Shown: piece after piece, positions 9,214-18,591 of the stretch
Layout of the letters: each line of letters starts with the position of its first letter
Numbering within the stretch: the first letter of the stretch is position 1
DNA from: Oscillospiraceae bacterium
GTDB taxonomy: Bacteria > Bacillota > Clostridia > Oscillospirales > Ruminococcaceae
Assembly (NCBI GenBank): GCA_030533325.1
Contig: JAUNJJ010000005.1
Location: 1 to 64,000, forward strand
DNA: 64,000 nt
Reading direction: 5' to 3'
Translations under genes and position numbers: made by a program
Notes under the pieces: model-generated
Databases searched by the model: none
Seen by the model: only the letters and a program-made list of their open reading frames with translations
What the model was told of the DNA's origin: nothing

Positions 9214-9871
9214 GCACCATTGTCACATACTTCCACAAATTGACGATGGTTCAAGCAGCTTGGAAATGTCCCTTGAAATGATAAAGCTGATGAGGTCGCA
9301 GGGTGTGGAGCGAATTATAGCTACTCCGCACTTCTACGCTCATCGTGAGCATAACAACGTCAAACACTATCTTGAAAAGCGCCAGAATGCCTATAAAAAA
9401 ATCATTCAGGCAGAGCCAAAAAATGCAGATATTTTGCTCGGTGCAGAGATCGCTATCGAACACGGTATCAGTAAACTTCCCGATATTGACAAGCTCCGTA
9501 TAGCTGATACAAATTACATATTGCTTGAACTACCATATGCAGGTTTTCAGCATTGGTATCTTGATGAGATTACAGATTTGTCCTATGAGCATCATCTCAC
9601 TCCAATTATTGCGCATATTCATCGCTACCTTGAATATTACAGCAAAGCAGAGTATGAGGAAGTGCTGAAGCTCGATGCCATATTCCAAATCAATAATGAA
9701 GCGTTCGGAAATTTCAAGGAAAAGCGTTTTGTCAAGAGCCTGATAAAAGAGGGCTATCCCTACCTGTTTGGCAGTGATGCGCATAATATTAGCGACAGAA
9801 AGCCAAATTGGGATTTTCTCATAAAAAAACTAAATTACAGCTATATTGAAAATTCAGAAAAAATATTATAA
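9203..9871 (+). CDS. PHP-family tyrosine-protein phosphatase (CpsB/CapC type)
   Basis: A manganese-dependent phosphatase that removes phosphates from the Tyr-rich tail of the kinase encoded just upstream. The PHP motifs are visible: EHHCHILPQIDDGS at the N-terminus, IATPHFYAH, LGAEIAI, IIAHIHRYLEY and FGSDAHN. At 222 aa it is slightly short of the usual 240-255. I chose the ATG at 9203 because AGGAGG lies just upstream and the motif begins there; a longer reading from 9071 would only read through the kinase tail in another frame. The 11-nt overlap with the kinase suggests matched production of the two partners. Confidence 0.92.
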   Translation: MLTEHHCHILPQIDDGSSSLEMSLEMIKLMRSQGVERIIATPHFYAHREHNNVKHYLEKRQNAYKKIIQAEPKNADILLGAEIAIEHGISKLPDIDKLRIADTNYILLELPYAGFQHWYLDEITDLSYEHHLTPIIAHIHRYLEYYSKAEYEEVLKLDAIFQINNEAFGNFKEKRFVKSLIKEGYPYLFGSDAHNISDRKPNWDFLIKKLNYSYIENSEKIL

Positions 9872-9954
9872 ATTCTAACAGTAAGGGCTTTGTTCTTAAT
9901 GTTAAATGGTTAACGAATGATAATTACTGATGAAAGATGGAGTAGGTGTGTTAT

Positions 9955-10737
9955 ATGATACCTAAAAAAATTCATTATTGTTGGTTCGGACGTAATCCAC
10001 TTCCTGATTTAGCTCAGAAATGTATAGCAAGTTGGAAAAAGTATTGCCCCGATTACGAAATAATTGAGTGGAACGAAGATAATTTTGACATTCATTGTAA
10101 CTCATATGTAGAAGAAGCATATGAAGCAAAAAAGTGGGCTTTTATATCGGATGTCGCAAGACTATATGCTCTTGTAAACTATGGCGGTATTTATATGGAT
10201 ACTGATGTTGAGGTTCTAAAGCCGCTTGACTCCTTACTGAATTTCGAGGCCGTTTCAGGATTTGAAAGCAACTCGCAAATACCAACAGGGCTAATGGCTT
10301 CATGTAAAGGGCAAAAAATGTTTGTTGAATTATTGCATGAATATGATACGATTCATTTTAAGCAAAAAGATGGAAGCTTAGACTTAACAACAAATGTCGT
10401 TAGAATTACAAATGCTTGCAGTAAATATGGTTTTGTTGCCAATAATAAACAGCAAACCGTTAATGGATTCACATTTCTGCCAAGTGATTATCTGTGCCCT
10501 AAAAACAATATTACAGGTGAATTGCACATAACTCCTAATACCATAGTAATTCATCATTTTGATGGTTCATGGTTAAGTCCTGAAAAGAAATATCAGTATT
10601 CCATTCAAAAAAAGTTTGCAAGGCATTTGCCTAAAAGTTTAAGTATTCTGTTAGCAAAGACAATTTCAGTTACAAAGCATAGGGGTATGGGTGCATTATT
10701 TCAAGAATTTTTCAAATGGAAAAAAGAAAGAGAATAA
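9955..10737 (+). CDS. Glycosyltransferase family 32 (DXD sugar-binding)
   Basis: The N-terminus IPKKIHYCWFGRNPLP is the hallmark of GT32/capsular polysaccharide synthesis transferases. It is followed by WNEDNFD, WAFISDVARLYALVNYGGIYMDTDVEVLKPL with the metal-binding DTD, and HHFDGSWLS near the end. These retaining GT-A enzymes use a nucleotide sugar in the cytosol. The protein is 260 aa from the ATG at 9955; GGAG/TAGG lie upstream and an in-frame GTG three codons earlier is less likely. AT-rich, like the other strain-specific genes from here to the acyltransferase. The transferred sugar is unknown. Confidence 0.88.
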   Translation: MIPKKIHYCWFGRNPLPDLAQKCIASWKKYCPDYEIIEWNEDNFDIHCNSYVEEAYEAKKWAFISDVARLYALVNYGGIYMDTDVEVLKPLDSLLNFEAVSGFESNSQIPTGLMASCKGQKMFVELLHEYDTIHFKQKDGSLDLTTNVVRITNACSKYGFVANNKQQTVNGFTFLPSDYLCPKNNITGELHITPNTIVIHHFDGSWLSPEKKYQYSIQKKFARHLPKSLSILLAKTISVTKHRGMGALFQEFFKWKKERE

Positions 10738-10742
10738 TAAAT

Positions 10743-13034
10743 ATGAAACGAATAGGGATTATAACATGGTTTAAATCGCATAATTATGGTACAGCATTGC
10801 AAGTTACGGCGCTAATAAAAAAAATACAAGAATTGAATTATAGTCCCACTGTAATAAAGTATTATGAAAAAAAAGCACCTGTTTCTTATCTGTCAAATAT
10901 AAATATTGTTGGAATGCTCACTAAAGTACACACTAAGATGAATTCATGTCTGTTTGATTCTTATTTAAAAGAGATTAGTTTTTCTTCATTTTATGATGCA
11001 CATTTATTTTTTTCCTCTCCATGTTATACATTATATGATTTACAAAGATTAAACAATCAGTTCGATGCTTTTGTCTGCGGAAGCGATCAAATTTGGGCAC
11101 CGTCCTGCTTTGATTCTCATTTCTTTCTTGATTTTGTATTTGATGATAATAAAAAAATTGCTTATGCTCCAAGCGTTGGGTTACCAACTATTGAAGATAA
11201 GTATATAAGATCACAGATTAAGCATCTTACAAAAAAAATACGGTTTCTATCGACAAGAGAAGAAAGCGGTTCAAAAATAATTTCCGAGCTTAGCGGACGA
11301 AATGTCCAAACAGTTCTTGATCCTACATTGCTCCTTAATGCTGAACAATGGCAACCATTCTACAAAAATGTCACCATTAGAAATCAGAAGCCTTACTTAC
11401 TGGTATATATGCTCGGAAAAAATGAATCGCAATGGAAAGTGATTTATAAAATTGCTGATGTACTGAACCTTGCAGTTAAGATTATCCCCGTTTTCAAAAA
11501 AGACTTGAAAAGACAGGGGTATATAAAAGATGCAGTCGGTCCAGCAGAATTTCTCGCATATTTGCAAAATGCTTCGTATGTCTGCACTGACTCTTTCCAC
11601 GGTCTTGCATTCTCCGTTAATTTTCATAAGCCTTTTACAGTATTTGAACGATTTAAGGCAAATGATAAGCTGAATCAGAATTCAAGAATATATAATCTTT
11701 TGGATAAATTACAACTTAGGAATAGACTTTATCTTAATGGCACATCATTGAAAATGCTTGATGATACAATCAATTATGATTTGGTTGAGAAAAAGAGGAA
11801 AGCATTGGCAGATGAATCAATTTCATATCTCAGCAATGCCCTTGCTGCCGCTACTTCTTCAAAACCTAAAATTCAAAAGAATAATATTCATCGTAATAAT
11901 TCTATGTGCTGTGGCTGTGGAGCTTGTAAGACTGTATGCCCTTGTAACGCAGTACAGATAAAAATGGATAAAGACGGTTTTTATTCGGCTTTTGTTGATA
12001 ATGATAAGTGTGTCTCATGTGGCAAATGCACGAAGGTTTGTCCATATATGATAGATCGAAACGATCAAGAAATTGCAAAATCTGTGCTTTATTCTTTCAA
12101 AAGCAATTCTGCTGATGTGCTTTTGAGATCATCAAGCGGTGGAGCTGCACATCATATTTCTGAAATGCTTTGCAAAAAAGGATATTCCGTTGCCGGCTGT
12201 ACATTTGATGTTGACTCTCAAACAGCAAAGCATATTCTTATAGAGTCAAAACATACGGAAGAATTAGGTAAACTACAAGGCAGTAAGTATATGCAAAGCA
12301 ACTTCGCCGTCATAACACAACAGCTTTATAAGGGTGATGCTCCGACAGTTATCTTCGGAACACCCTGTCAGATAGCGGGAATGCGCTCTTTATTAAAAGA
12401 TAGGGAGAATATCATTTTTGTTGACTTGATTTGTCATGGCGTTCCAAGTTATCATCTTTATAGCAAATATCTTTTCTATTTACGAGAGCATGGTTTCAAA
12501 ACAGACAGACTATCTGTGATATTTAGAGATAAGAAATATGGATGGAGTTCACGTTATATAACGGTTTCTGATAGCAAAAGAACTCAAACTATGCATCAGA
12601 ATAAAGATCCATTTTTCCTGTCCTTTGAACAATGCTTATGTTACTCTCATAATTGCTATGAATGCCCGTGGCGTGATAAGAGTGCTGCCGATCTGCGACT
12701 TGGAGATTATTGGGGCAACAAATTCAAATCTGATAAAACAGGTGTAAGTGAGATTGTTGTATTAACTGATAAGGGAAAAGAAGTTGTTGATATGCTGATA
12801 GGTTCAGGCATCGCTGAAATCCATAAACAGGATATTCAGGATTACACATCTATCCAGCAAATGACAAATGGACGTGAGCCTGTGTTCTGGCATTCATATA
12901 TAAGGGCATTGGCTGATCCCAATACAAAAATGGAGGACATTATGAAAAAATATATTCTTCCGTTTGAAAGGAGAAAACGAATGCGAAAAGCAGCTTCCAA
13001 AGCATATCACTTATTGAAGGATATAAAGAAATGA
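10743..13034 (+). CDS. Polysaccharide pyruvyltransferase fused to a ferredoxin/FrhB-like domain
   Basis: Two modules in one 763-residue chain. Residues 1 to about 365 are a polysaccharide pyruvyl transferase (GIITWFKSHNYGTALQ, DAFVCGSDQIWAPSCF, SYVCTDSFHGLAFSVNF), a family that adds a pyruvate ketal from phosphoenolpyruvate to a sugar. From about 388 come two 4Fe-4S clusters (CCGCGACKTVCP and CVSCGKCTKVCP) followed by a coenzyme F420 hydrogenase/dehydrogenase beta-subunit-like region (RSSSGGAAHHISEMLC, GTPCQIAGMRSLL, DLICHGVPS, CYECPW, DLRLGDYWG). The redox module's job in polysaccharide synthesis is unknown. I prefer the ATG at 10743 because the family start MKRIGIITW begins there. The last 4 nt overlap the flippase (ATGA). 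Confidence 0.87.
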   Translation: MKRIGIITWFKSHNYGTALQVTALIKKIQELNYSPTVIKYYEKKAPVSYLSNINIVGMLTKVHTKMNSCLFDSYLKEISFSSFYDAHLFFSSPCYTLYDLQRLNNQFDAFVCGSDQIWAPSCFDSHFFLDFVFDDNKKIAYAPSVGLPTIEDKYIRSQIKHLTKKIRFLSTREESGSKIISELSGRNVQTVLDPTLLLNAEQWQPFYKNVTIRNQKPYLLVYMLGKNESQWKVIYKIADVLNLAVKIIPVFKKDLKRQGYIKDAVGPAEFLAYLQNASYVCTDSFHGLAFSVNFHKPFTVFERFKANDKLNQNSRIYNLLDKLQLRNRLYLNGTSLKMLDDTINYDLVEKKRKALADESISYLSNALAAATSSKPKIQKNNIHRNNSMCCGCGACKTVCPCNAVQIKMDKDGFYSAFVDNDKCVSCGKCTKVCPYMIDRNDQEIAKSVLYSFKSNSADVLLRSSSGGAAHHISEMLCKKGYSVAGCTFDVDSQTAKHILIESKHTEELGKLQGSKYMQSNFAVITQQLYKGDAPTVIFGTPCQIAGMRSLLKDRENIIFVDLICHGVPSYHLYSKYLFYLREHGFKTDRLSVIFRDKKYGWSSRYITVSDSKRTQTMHQNKDPFFLSFEQCLCYSHNCYECPWRDKSAADLRLGDYWGNKFKSDKTGVSEIVVLTDKGKEVVDMLIGSGIAEIHKQDIQDYTSIQQMTNGREPVFWHSYIRALADPNTKMEDIMKKYILPFERRKRMRKAASKAYHLLKDIKK

Positions 13035-14443
13035 GTAAATCAAAAAAAGCAAAAGATTTATCCATTAACACCCTGCTTTTCACTATAAGTAATTTTGGAA
13101 CAAAAATCATCTCATTTTTGTTAGTGCCGTTATATACCTATGTGTTAAGCACCTCGGACTATGGTAACCTTGATTTGGTTACAACAACTGTTCAGTTGCT
13201 TGTGCCTATAATGACATTAAATATTCAAGATGCTGTTTTGCGATTCTGTCTTGACAAAGAATATGAGCCATTACAAGCTGCTAAGGTTGGAATAAAAGTT
13301 GCGGGAATTGCAGCTTTTATTCTCGGTATAGGCTTACTTATTGTTTATAATATGCCATTTTTCCATTTAAGTGCAATGTATTCCGTATACTTATACCTAC
13401 TGTTTATTGCTAATGCTTTCAATAATATTCTTTCCATGTATTTGAAAGCGGTAAACAAGATAAAGCTACTCGTAGTATGCGGAATACTTAATACGCTTTT
13501 AACCTGTTCACTGAATGTTTTATTGCTTCTTTTCGTGAAGCTGGGCGTATTAGGGTATCTGATAGCCAATATTTCTGGAACAACCATTGCGATTATAATA
13601 ATGGTTTTAGGAAGTGATTTGTTAAAATCCGGTTCAGTTCAAGTACCAAATGGTCTTTTTAAGGCCATGAGTTTATACAGTTTACCATTAGTTGCTAATT
13701 CTGTGGCTTGGTGGCTTAACAATGCAAGTGATCGCTATATCCTCGCTTTCTTTTGTGGAGCTGCGGTTAATGGTATCTATGCCGTTGCTTATAAAATCCC
13801 CACAATACTATCTACAATTCAAAGCGTATTTTACAGTGCGTGGTCGATTTCAGCAATCACAGAATTTGATGAGGACGATTCGGACGGTTTTATCGGTAAT
13901 GTGTATATGACCTATAGCTGCATTTCTATTGTTGGGTGTTCGGCTATAATGGTATTAAATATATTCATTGCCAAGATTCTGTATGCCAATGATTTCTTTT
14001 CAGCATGGCAATATGTTCCGCCACTATTGGTAGGTACAGTATTTAACGGCATAGCTTTATTTGAAGGGTGTATATTTACTGCTGTTAAACAGACAAAACA
14101 AGTTTCAATAACAACTGTTTTGGGTGCTGTTGTTAATACAATATGTAATTTCGCCCTTATACCCTTTGTTGGAGCATTGGGTGCTTCGATTGCTACTATG
14201 ATTGGTTATATTGCTATATGGATAATCAGAACACTACAGATGCAAAAGATAATCCGTATAAAAGCGGATTGGATCAAACAATATATCGGTTTTATTCTGC
14301 TTCTGGTTCAATGCGCAATTAGCCTTTGCTTTAAGCAATTTTATATGCAAATTCCAATCTGTATTTTGATTGGTTTTAGTCAAAGACAATATTTTATCAA
14401 AATACTGCTGATGATAAAAAGAAAAATGAAGAAAGAAAGGTAG
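13031..14443 (+). CDS. wzx: Wzx-type oligosaccharide flippase
   Basis: A 470-aa multi-span protein of the MOP superfamily that should flip the undecaprenyl-linked repeat unit across the membrane. Family features are the N-terminal stretch INTLLFTISNFGTKIISFLLVPLYT, the following LSTSDYGNLDLVTT, FCLDKEYE and a pattern of about 12-14 hydrophobic helices through the end. The ATGA overlap with the pyruvyltransferase couples the two. Together with the polymerase at 6304 and the Wzz/kinase at 7702 it defines a Wzx/Wzy-dependent pathway. It is AT-rich. Confidence 0.9.
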   Translation: MSKSKKAKDLSINTLLFTISNFGTKIISFLLVPLYTYVLSTSDYGNLDLVTTTVQLLVPIMTLNIQDAVLRFCLDKEYEPLQAAKVGIKVAGIAAFILGIGLLIVYNMPFFHLSAMYSVYLYLLFIANAFNNILSMYLKAVNKIKLLVVCGILNTLLTCSLNVLLLLFVKLGVLGYLIANISGTTIAIIIMVLGSDLLKSGSVQVPNGLFKAMSLYSLPLVANSVAWWLNNASDRYILAFFCGAAVNGIYAVAYKIPTILSTIQSVFYSAWSISAITEFDEDDSDGFIGNVYMTYSCISIVGCSAIMVLNIFIAKILYANDFFSAWQYVPPLLVGTVFNGIALFEGCIFTAVKQTKQVSITTVLGAVVNTICNFALIPFVGALGASIATMIGYIAIWIIRTLQMQKIIRIKADWIKQYIGFILLLVQCAISLCFKQFYMQIPICILIGFSQRQYFIKILLMIKRKMKKER

Positions 14444-14452
14444 TTTGAAATT

Positions 14453-15490
14453 ATGCCAACAAAAAATTGTGCAACTTGCAGGGGGGGGCAGAGCAAAAGT
14501 CCATTTGCTTGTGCAGACTACACAATAAGTGCTATTCGCTTTTTGGCAATGATCTTTATTATATGTTGTCATATAATGCAATATTTAAACTTAGAATTAG
14601 CATGGTGGTTTAATGTTGGAGTTCAGATTTTTCTTTGTATTTCGGGTTACTTATACGGACAAAGATGTATAGGAGATATACCCAGTTTTTATGCAAAAAG
14701 GTTTAAGAAAATTTTGCTCCCTTATTACATCGTATTTATCCTTTATGGAACATTCCAATTCATGTTTGCTCGAAATATGTTTACCTTCGGTGCTTTTTTG
14801 AGAGGTCTATTACTTAATACAACCCTACAAGGGGCTGGTCATTTATGGTTTGTTCCTACAATTCTAATGTGTTATGTAATTACGCCACTATTAGAGAGAT
14901 ATAGGGATAAATATATTGCAAGTGGAAAGAGCCTTTTTATATATGCTGTTATCAGCGTGATGATCGTATCTTTATTTTATGGTGGCTTTGCGAGATTCTA
15001 TAATCCGGCATGGATTAGTTGTTATGTAATAGGTTATGCTCTTGGCATTAACAAAGAAAAGAACTATATTAAACAGCACTATATTGATATTATTTCGGTG
15101 ATTGTTGCTGGTTGTGGAAACTCATTGCAAATTTACTTTTCTTACGTTTTAGATAGGACGTTTCCAGGATATATCTATTTTTGCGATTACAATCATGTTA
15201 CACTTGGTATGTGCATTTTTCTGTTATTGTATAGGTTCTTTAATCAAATTAACTTTACGAAATTAAAGAAATTTTTAGAAATAACAGATAAACTCAGCTA
15301 TGAGGTATATCTGGTTCATCACCTTATTATTCTGGGGCCTTTCAGCTTAATGAAATTAACTACTATTACATCGTTGAATATTGTAGTTATACTTGCAATT
15401 ATAGGTATTTTGGCATTTGTTTTAGCACAATTAGAAAACATTATTGGGAATATGTTAAATCGACATCATCAAGCAATGAAAAAACTTTAA
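14453..15490 (+). CDS. Acyltransferase 3 family membrane protein (likely sugar O-acylation), possibly phase-variable
   Basis: A 345-aa integral membrane acyltransferase with about ten hydrophobic segments. The family signatures are AIRFLAMIFIICCH with the catalytic-type histidine, LELAWWFNVGVQIFLCISGYL, GAGHLWFVPTILMCY and LSYEVYLVHHLIILGP near the end. Such enzymes usually O-acetylate surface sugars using acetyl-CoA. A run of eight G (14481-14488) lies in codons 10-12, before any domain residue, so a one-base change in tract length would abolish the protein. No alternative start lies between the tract and the first family motif. AAAGGTAG precedes the ATG. Donor and sugar target are inferences. 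Confidence 0.85.
   Translation: MPTKNCATCRGGQSKSPFACADYTISAIRFLAMIFIICCHIMQYLNLELAWWFNVGVQIFLCISGYLYGQRCIGDIPSFYAKRFKKILLPYYIVFILYGTFQFMFARNMFTFGAFLRGLLLNTTLQGAGHLWFVPTILMCYVITPLLERYRDKYIASGKSLFIYAVISVMIVSLFYGGFARFYNPAWISCYVIGYALGINKEKNYIKQHYIDIISVIVAGCGNSLQIYFSYVLDRTFPGYIYFCDYNHVTLGMCIFLLLYRFFNQINFTKLKKFLEITDKLSYEVYLVHHLIILGPFSLMKLTTITSLNIVVILAIIGILAFVLAQLENIIGNMLNRHHQAMKKL
14481..14488 (+). repeat. G8 homopolymer tract in the acyltransferase gene
   Basis: Eight consecutive G lie in a strongly AT-rich gene, within codons 10-12. Tracts of this kind in surface-modification genes are known slipped-strand switches in other bacteria; here the idea is inference from position and length alone. As written the frame is ON. 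Confidence 0.6.
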
Positions 15491-15549
15491 AAATGCAAAT
15501 AAATCGGTAGTCAGTAACTAATTTGAAGTTTTATAAGGAGAGAACGCAA

Positions 15550-16647
15550 GTGAAGAAAATAATGGTGGTTTTTGGCACACGTCCAGAGGCAATAAAAATG
15601 TGTCCTCTTGTAAATGAACTAAAATCAAGAAAAAATATAAAAACTATAGTGTGCGTAACAGGGCAGCATCGTCAAATGTTGGATCAGGTACTTAAAGCAT
15701 TCAAGGTAGTTCCAGATTACGATTTTTCTATCATGAAAGATAAGCAGACATTATTTGACATTACTACCAGCATACTTAATAAAATTCGTGAGGTTTTAGA
15801 ACGTGAGAAACCTAATGTTGTTCTTGTTCACGGAGATACCTCAACAACTTTCGTCACTGCTCTTGCTTGTTTCTATTTACAGATACCTGTTGGTCATGTA
15901 GAAGCTGGACTTCGTACATATAATATCTATAGTCCATATCCTGAAGAATTTAATCGACAGGCAGTATCTATTATTTCAAAGTATAACTTTGCACCTACTG
16001 AACTATCCAAATCAAACTTAATAAAGGAAGGAAAAGCTGAGGACACTATATTTGTTACGGGAAATACAGCGATTGATGCACTGAAAACTACAGTTAGAGC
16101 TGATTATACACACCCTCAGCTTGAATGGGCGAAAGGCAGTAGACTAATAATGATTACCGCACATAGACGTGAAAATCTCGGTCAGCCTATGCATAATATG
16201 TTTAGGGCTATCCGTCGTGTTATGGACGAGCATAAAGATATTAAGGCTTTATATCCTATTCACATGAATCCTGTTGTAAGACAAGCAGCAGACGAGGAAC
16301 TAAGAGGGTGTGACAGAATAAGGATAATTGAACCTTTAGATGTTCTTGATTTCCATAATTTTTTGAATCAAAGCTATTTGATACTAACCGACAGCGGTGG
16401 TATACAAGAGGAAGCTCCCTCTCTCGGAAAACCCGTTCTCGTTATGAGAGACACAACTGAGAGACCGGAAGGACTAAAGGCTGGAACTCTCAAACTTGTT
16501 GGTACTGATGAAGAAACTATATATCAGGAATTTTCAAGACTTCTATCTGATAAGTCTGAATATGAAAAAATGTCAATGGCAAGCAATCCGTATGGAGATG
16601 GCTTTGCTTGTAAGAGAATAGCAGATATACTCGATAGTGGAGAATAA
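15550..16647 (+). CDS. wecB: UDP-N-acetylglucosamine 2-epimerase, non-hydrolysing (WecB/MnaA)
   Basis: Interconverts UDP-GlcNAc and UDP-ManNAc in the cytosol. The motifs are MVVFGTRPEAIKMCPLV, VTGQHRQMLDQVL, VHGDTSTTFVTALACF, GHVEAGLRT, PYPEEFNRQ, ITAHRRENLG and LTDSGGIQEEAPSLGKPVLVMRDTTERPEG, all canonical. The start is GTG at 15550 with AAGGAG 9 nt upstream, giving 365 aa; a TTG at 15523 is in frame but poorly placed. It would supply ManNAc for the WecG/TagA-like transferase at 2067. It is distinct from the CapG paralogue at 5066. Confidence 0.93.
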   Translation: MKKIMVVFGTRPEAIKMCPLVNELKSRKNIKTIVCVTGQHRQMLDQVLKAFKVVPDYDFSIMKDKQTLFDITTSILNKIREVLEREKPNVVLVHGDTSTTFVTALACFYLQIPVGHVEAGLRTYNIYSPYPEEFNRQAVSIISKYNFAPTELSKSNLIKEGKAEDTIFVTGNTAIDALKTTVRADYTHPQLEWAKGSRLIMITAHRRENLGQPMHNMFRAIRRVMDEHKDIKALYPIHMNPVVRQAADEELRGCDRIRIIEPLDVLDFHNFLNQSYLILTDSGGIQEEAPSLGKPVLVMRDTTERPEGLKAGTLKLVGTDEETIYQEFSRLLSDKSEYEKMSMASNPYGDGFACKRIADILDSGE

Positions 16648-16671
16648 TGTTAAGAAAGGACTAATAACGTA

Positions 16672-18510
16672 ATGTGCGGAATCGTAGGCTTCACAGGCAA
16701 TCATCAAGCTGCCCCTGTTTTATTGGACGGTCTTGCAAAATTGGAATATAGAGGATATGACTCTGCCGGTATTGCCATCCGTGACGGTAAGAGCAATACA
16801 GAGATTATCAAAGAAAAGGGCAAGCTGAAAGTCCTCGGTGAAATGACCGATTGGGGTAATGCTGTCAGAGGTTGCTGCGGTATCGGGCATACTCGCTGGG
16901 CTACACATGGAGAACCCTCTGCTCTGAACGCTCACCCACACAGCTCTGATGACGAAAATGTAATCGCTGTTCATAACGGTATTATTGAGAATTATCAGGA
17001 ACTTAAAGAAAAACTCTCCAAGCAGGGATATACATTCAAATCTCAAACAGATACAGAGGTCGCTGTCAAGCTGATAGACTACTATTATAAGAAATATAAC
17101 GAAGGTCCGGTGGACTGTATCGTAAGGGCAATGCTCCGTATCCGCGGCTCATACGCTCTTTGTGTGATGTTCAAGGACTATCCCGATGAGATTTATACTG
17201 CCCGCAAGGACAGTCCTATGATTATTGGCATTGCAAACGGTGAAACCTATGTTGCTTCGGACGTTCCTGCAATACTCAAATACACCCGAAATGTTTATTA
17301 CATCGGCAATCATGAGATCGCCCGCCTTGAGAAAGGCAAGGTCACATTCTATAATATTGACCGTGAGGAAATATCAAAGCCTCTTACAGAGATCAAATGG
17401 GATGCCGAAGCTGCCGAAAAAGGCGGCTATGAGCATTTCATGCTGAAAGAGATACATGAACAGCCAAAGGTTATCCTTGATACGATCAATTCTGTTGTCC
17501 AAAACGGACAGATCAGTTTTGAAAGCGTTGATCTATCCGATGATGTGATGCGCAGTATTCGTCAGGTATACATAGTAGCCTGCGGTTCGGCTTATCATGT
17601 CGGTATGGCTGTGCAGTATGTGATAGAGGAGCTTACATCACTTTCCGTGAGAGTTGAGCTTGCAAGCGAGTTCCGATACAGAAAAATGAGTTTGCAGGAT
17701 AATAGCCTTGTGATTATCATCAGCCAGTCGGGAGAAACTGCGGACAGCCTTGCAGCCCTCCGTTCTGCAAAGAAACAGGGGGTAAGAACTCTCGGTATCG
17801 TAAATGTTGTCGGCTCATCTATTGCGAGAGAAGCTGAAAGTGTATTCTATACCCTTGCAGGACCGGAAATTTCGGTTGCTACAACTAAGGCTTACAGTAC
17901 ACAACTCATCGCAGGTTATCTGCTTGCATTGCAGTTTGCAAAGGCGAGAGCCGAAATAACTGATGAAAGATATGCGCAGCTTATAAGCGAGATCAATTCT
18001 ATCCCCGCAAAGATTGAAAAGATACTCTCCGATAAGGAGCGCATACAGTGGTTTTCTTCAAAACTTGTCGGTATCAAGGATGCTTTCTTCATAGGCAGAG
18101 GTATCGACTATGCAATTAGCCTTGAAGGCAGCCTAAAAATGAAAGAAATCAGCTATATCCATTCCGAAGCGTATGCCGCAGGCGAATTGAAACACGGGCC
18201 TATCAGCCTGATCGAAGATGGGACTGTGGTTATAAGCGTTGTTACGCAGCCGGAGCTTTACGAAAAGACCGTTAGCAATATGGTCGAGGTCAAGAGCCGT
18301 GGAGCAAATCTTGTTGGCGTGACTACATACGGCAACTATGCTATGGAAGATACAGCCGACTTTGTAATATTTGTTCCCAAAATTGATCCCCTGTTTGCAG
18401 GGAGTTTATCCGTAATTCCCTTGCAGCTTATGAGCTATTACGTTTCTGTCGGTAAAGGCTTTGATGTTGACAAGCCGAGAAATTTGGCAAAGAGTGTAAC
18501 AGTCGAGTAA
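16672..18510 (+). CDS. glmS: Glutamine--fructose-6-phosphate aminotransferase (isomerizing)
   Basis: Makes glucosamine-6-phosphate from fructose-6-phosphate and glutamine, the entry point to UDP-GlcNAc and hence to FucNAc and ManNAc. The mature N-terminal catalytic Cys2 (MCGIVGFTGN) is present with HTRWATHG and HNGIIENY, followed by two SIS domains (VACGSAYHVG, ISQSGETADS, TTKAYSTQL, GRGIDYAISLEGSLKMKEISYIHSEAY, ELKHGP) and the C-terminal KSVTVE. The 612-aa length is normal. Only 24 nt separate it from wecB, so there is no room for a glmS ribozyme; control should follow the operon. It may be a cluster-dedicated second copy. Confidence 0.96.
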   Translation: MCGIVGFTGNHQAAPVLLDGLAKLEYRGYDSAGIAIRDGKSNTEIIKEKGKLKVLGEMTDWGNAVRGCCGIGHTRWATHGEPSALNAHPHSSDDENVIAVHNGIIENYQELKEKLSKQGYTFKSQTDTEVAVKLIDYYYKKYNEGPVDCIVRAMLRIRGSYALCVMFKDYPDEIYTARKDSPMIIGIANGETYVASDVPAILKYTRNVYYIGNHEIARLEKGKVTFYNIDREEISKPLTEIKWDAEAAEKGGYEHFMLKEIHEQPKVILDTINSVVQNGQISFESVDLSDDVMRSIRQVYIVACGSAYHVGMAVQYVIEELTSLSVRVELASEFRYRKMSLQDNSLVIIISQSGETADSLAALRSAKKQGVRTLGIVNVVGSSIAREAESVFYTLAGPEISVATTKAYSTQLIAGYLLALQFAKARAEITDERYAQLISEINSIPAKIEKILSDKERIQWFSSKLVGIKDAFFIGRGIDYAISLEGSLKMKEISYIHSEAYAAGELKHGPISLIEDGTVVISVVTQPELYEKTVSNMVEVKSRGANLVGVTTYGNYAMEDTADFVIFVPKIDPLFAGSLSVIPLQLMSYYVSVGKGFDVDKPRNLAKSVTVE

Positions 18511-18591
18511 ACCATTATGCTTAATACATATTTGCTTTACATGATGTAATGTCAGAAATCACAGCAATTATAATGTGAAAGGAATCTGTGA

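Noticed and set aside
16648..16671. A glmS ribozyme before glmS
   Set aside because: Only 24 nt lie between wecB and glmS, too short for the ribozyme, and no ribozyme core is seen.
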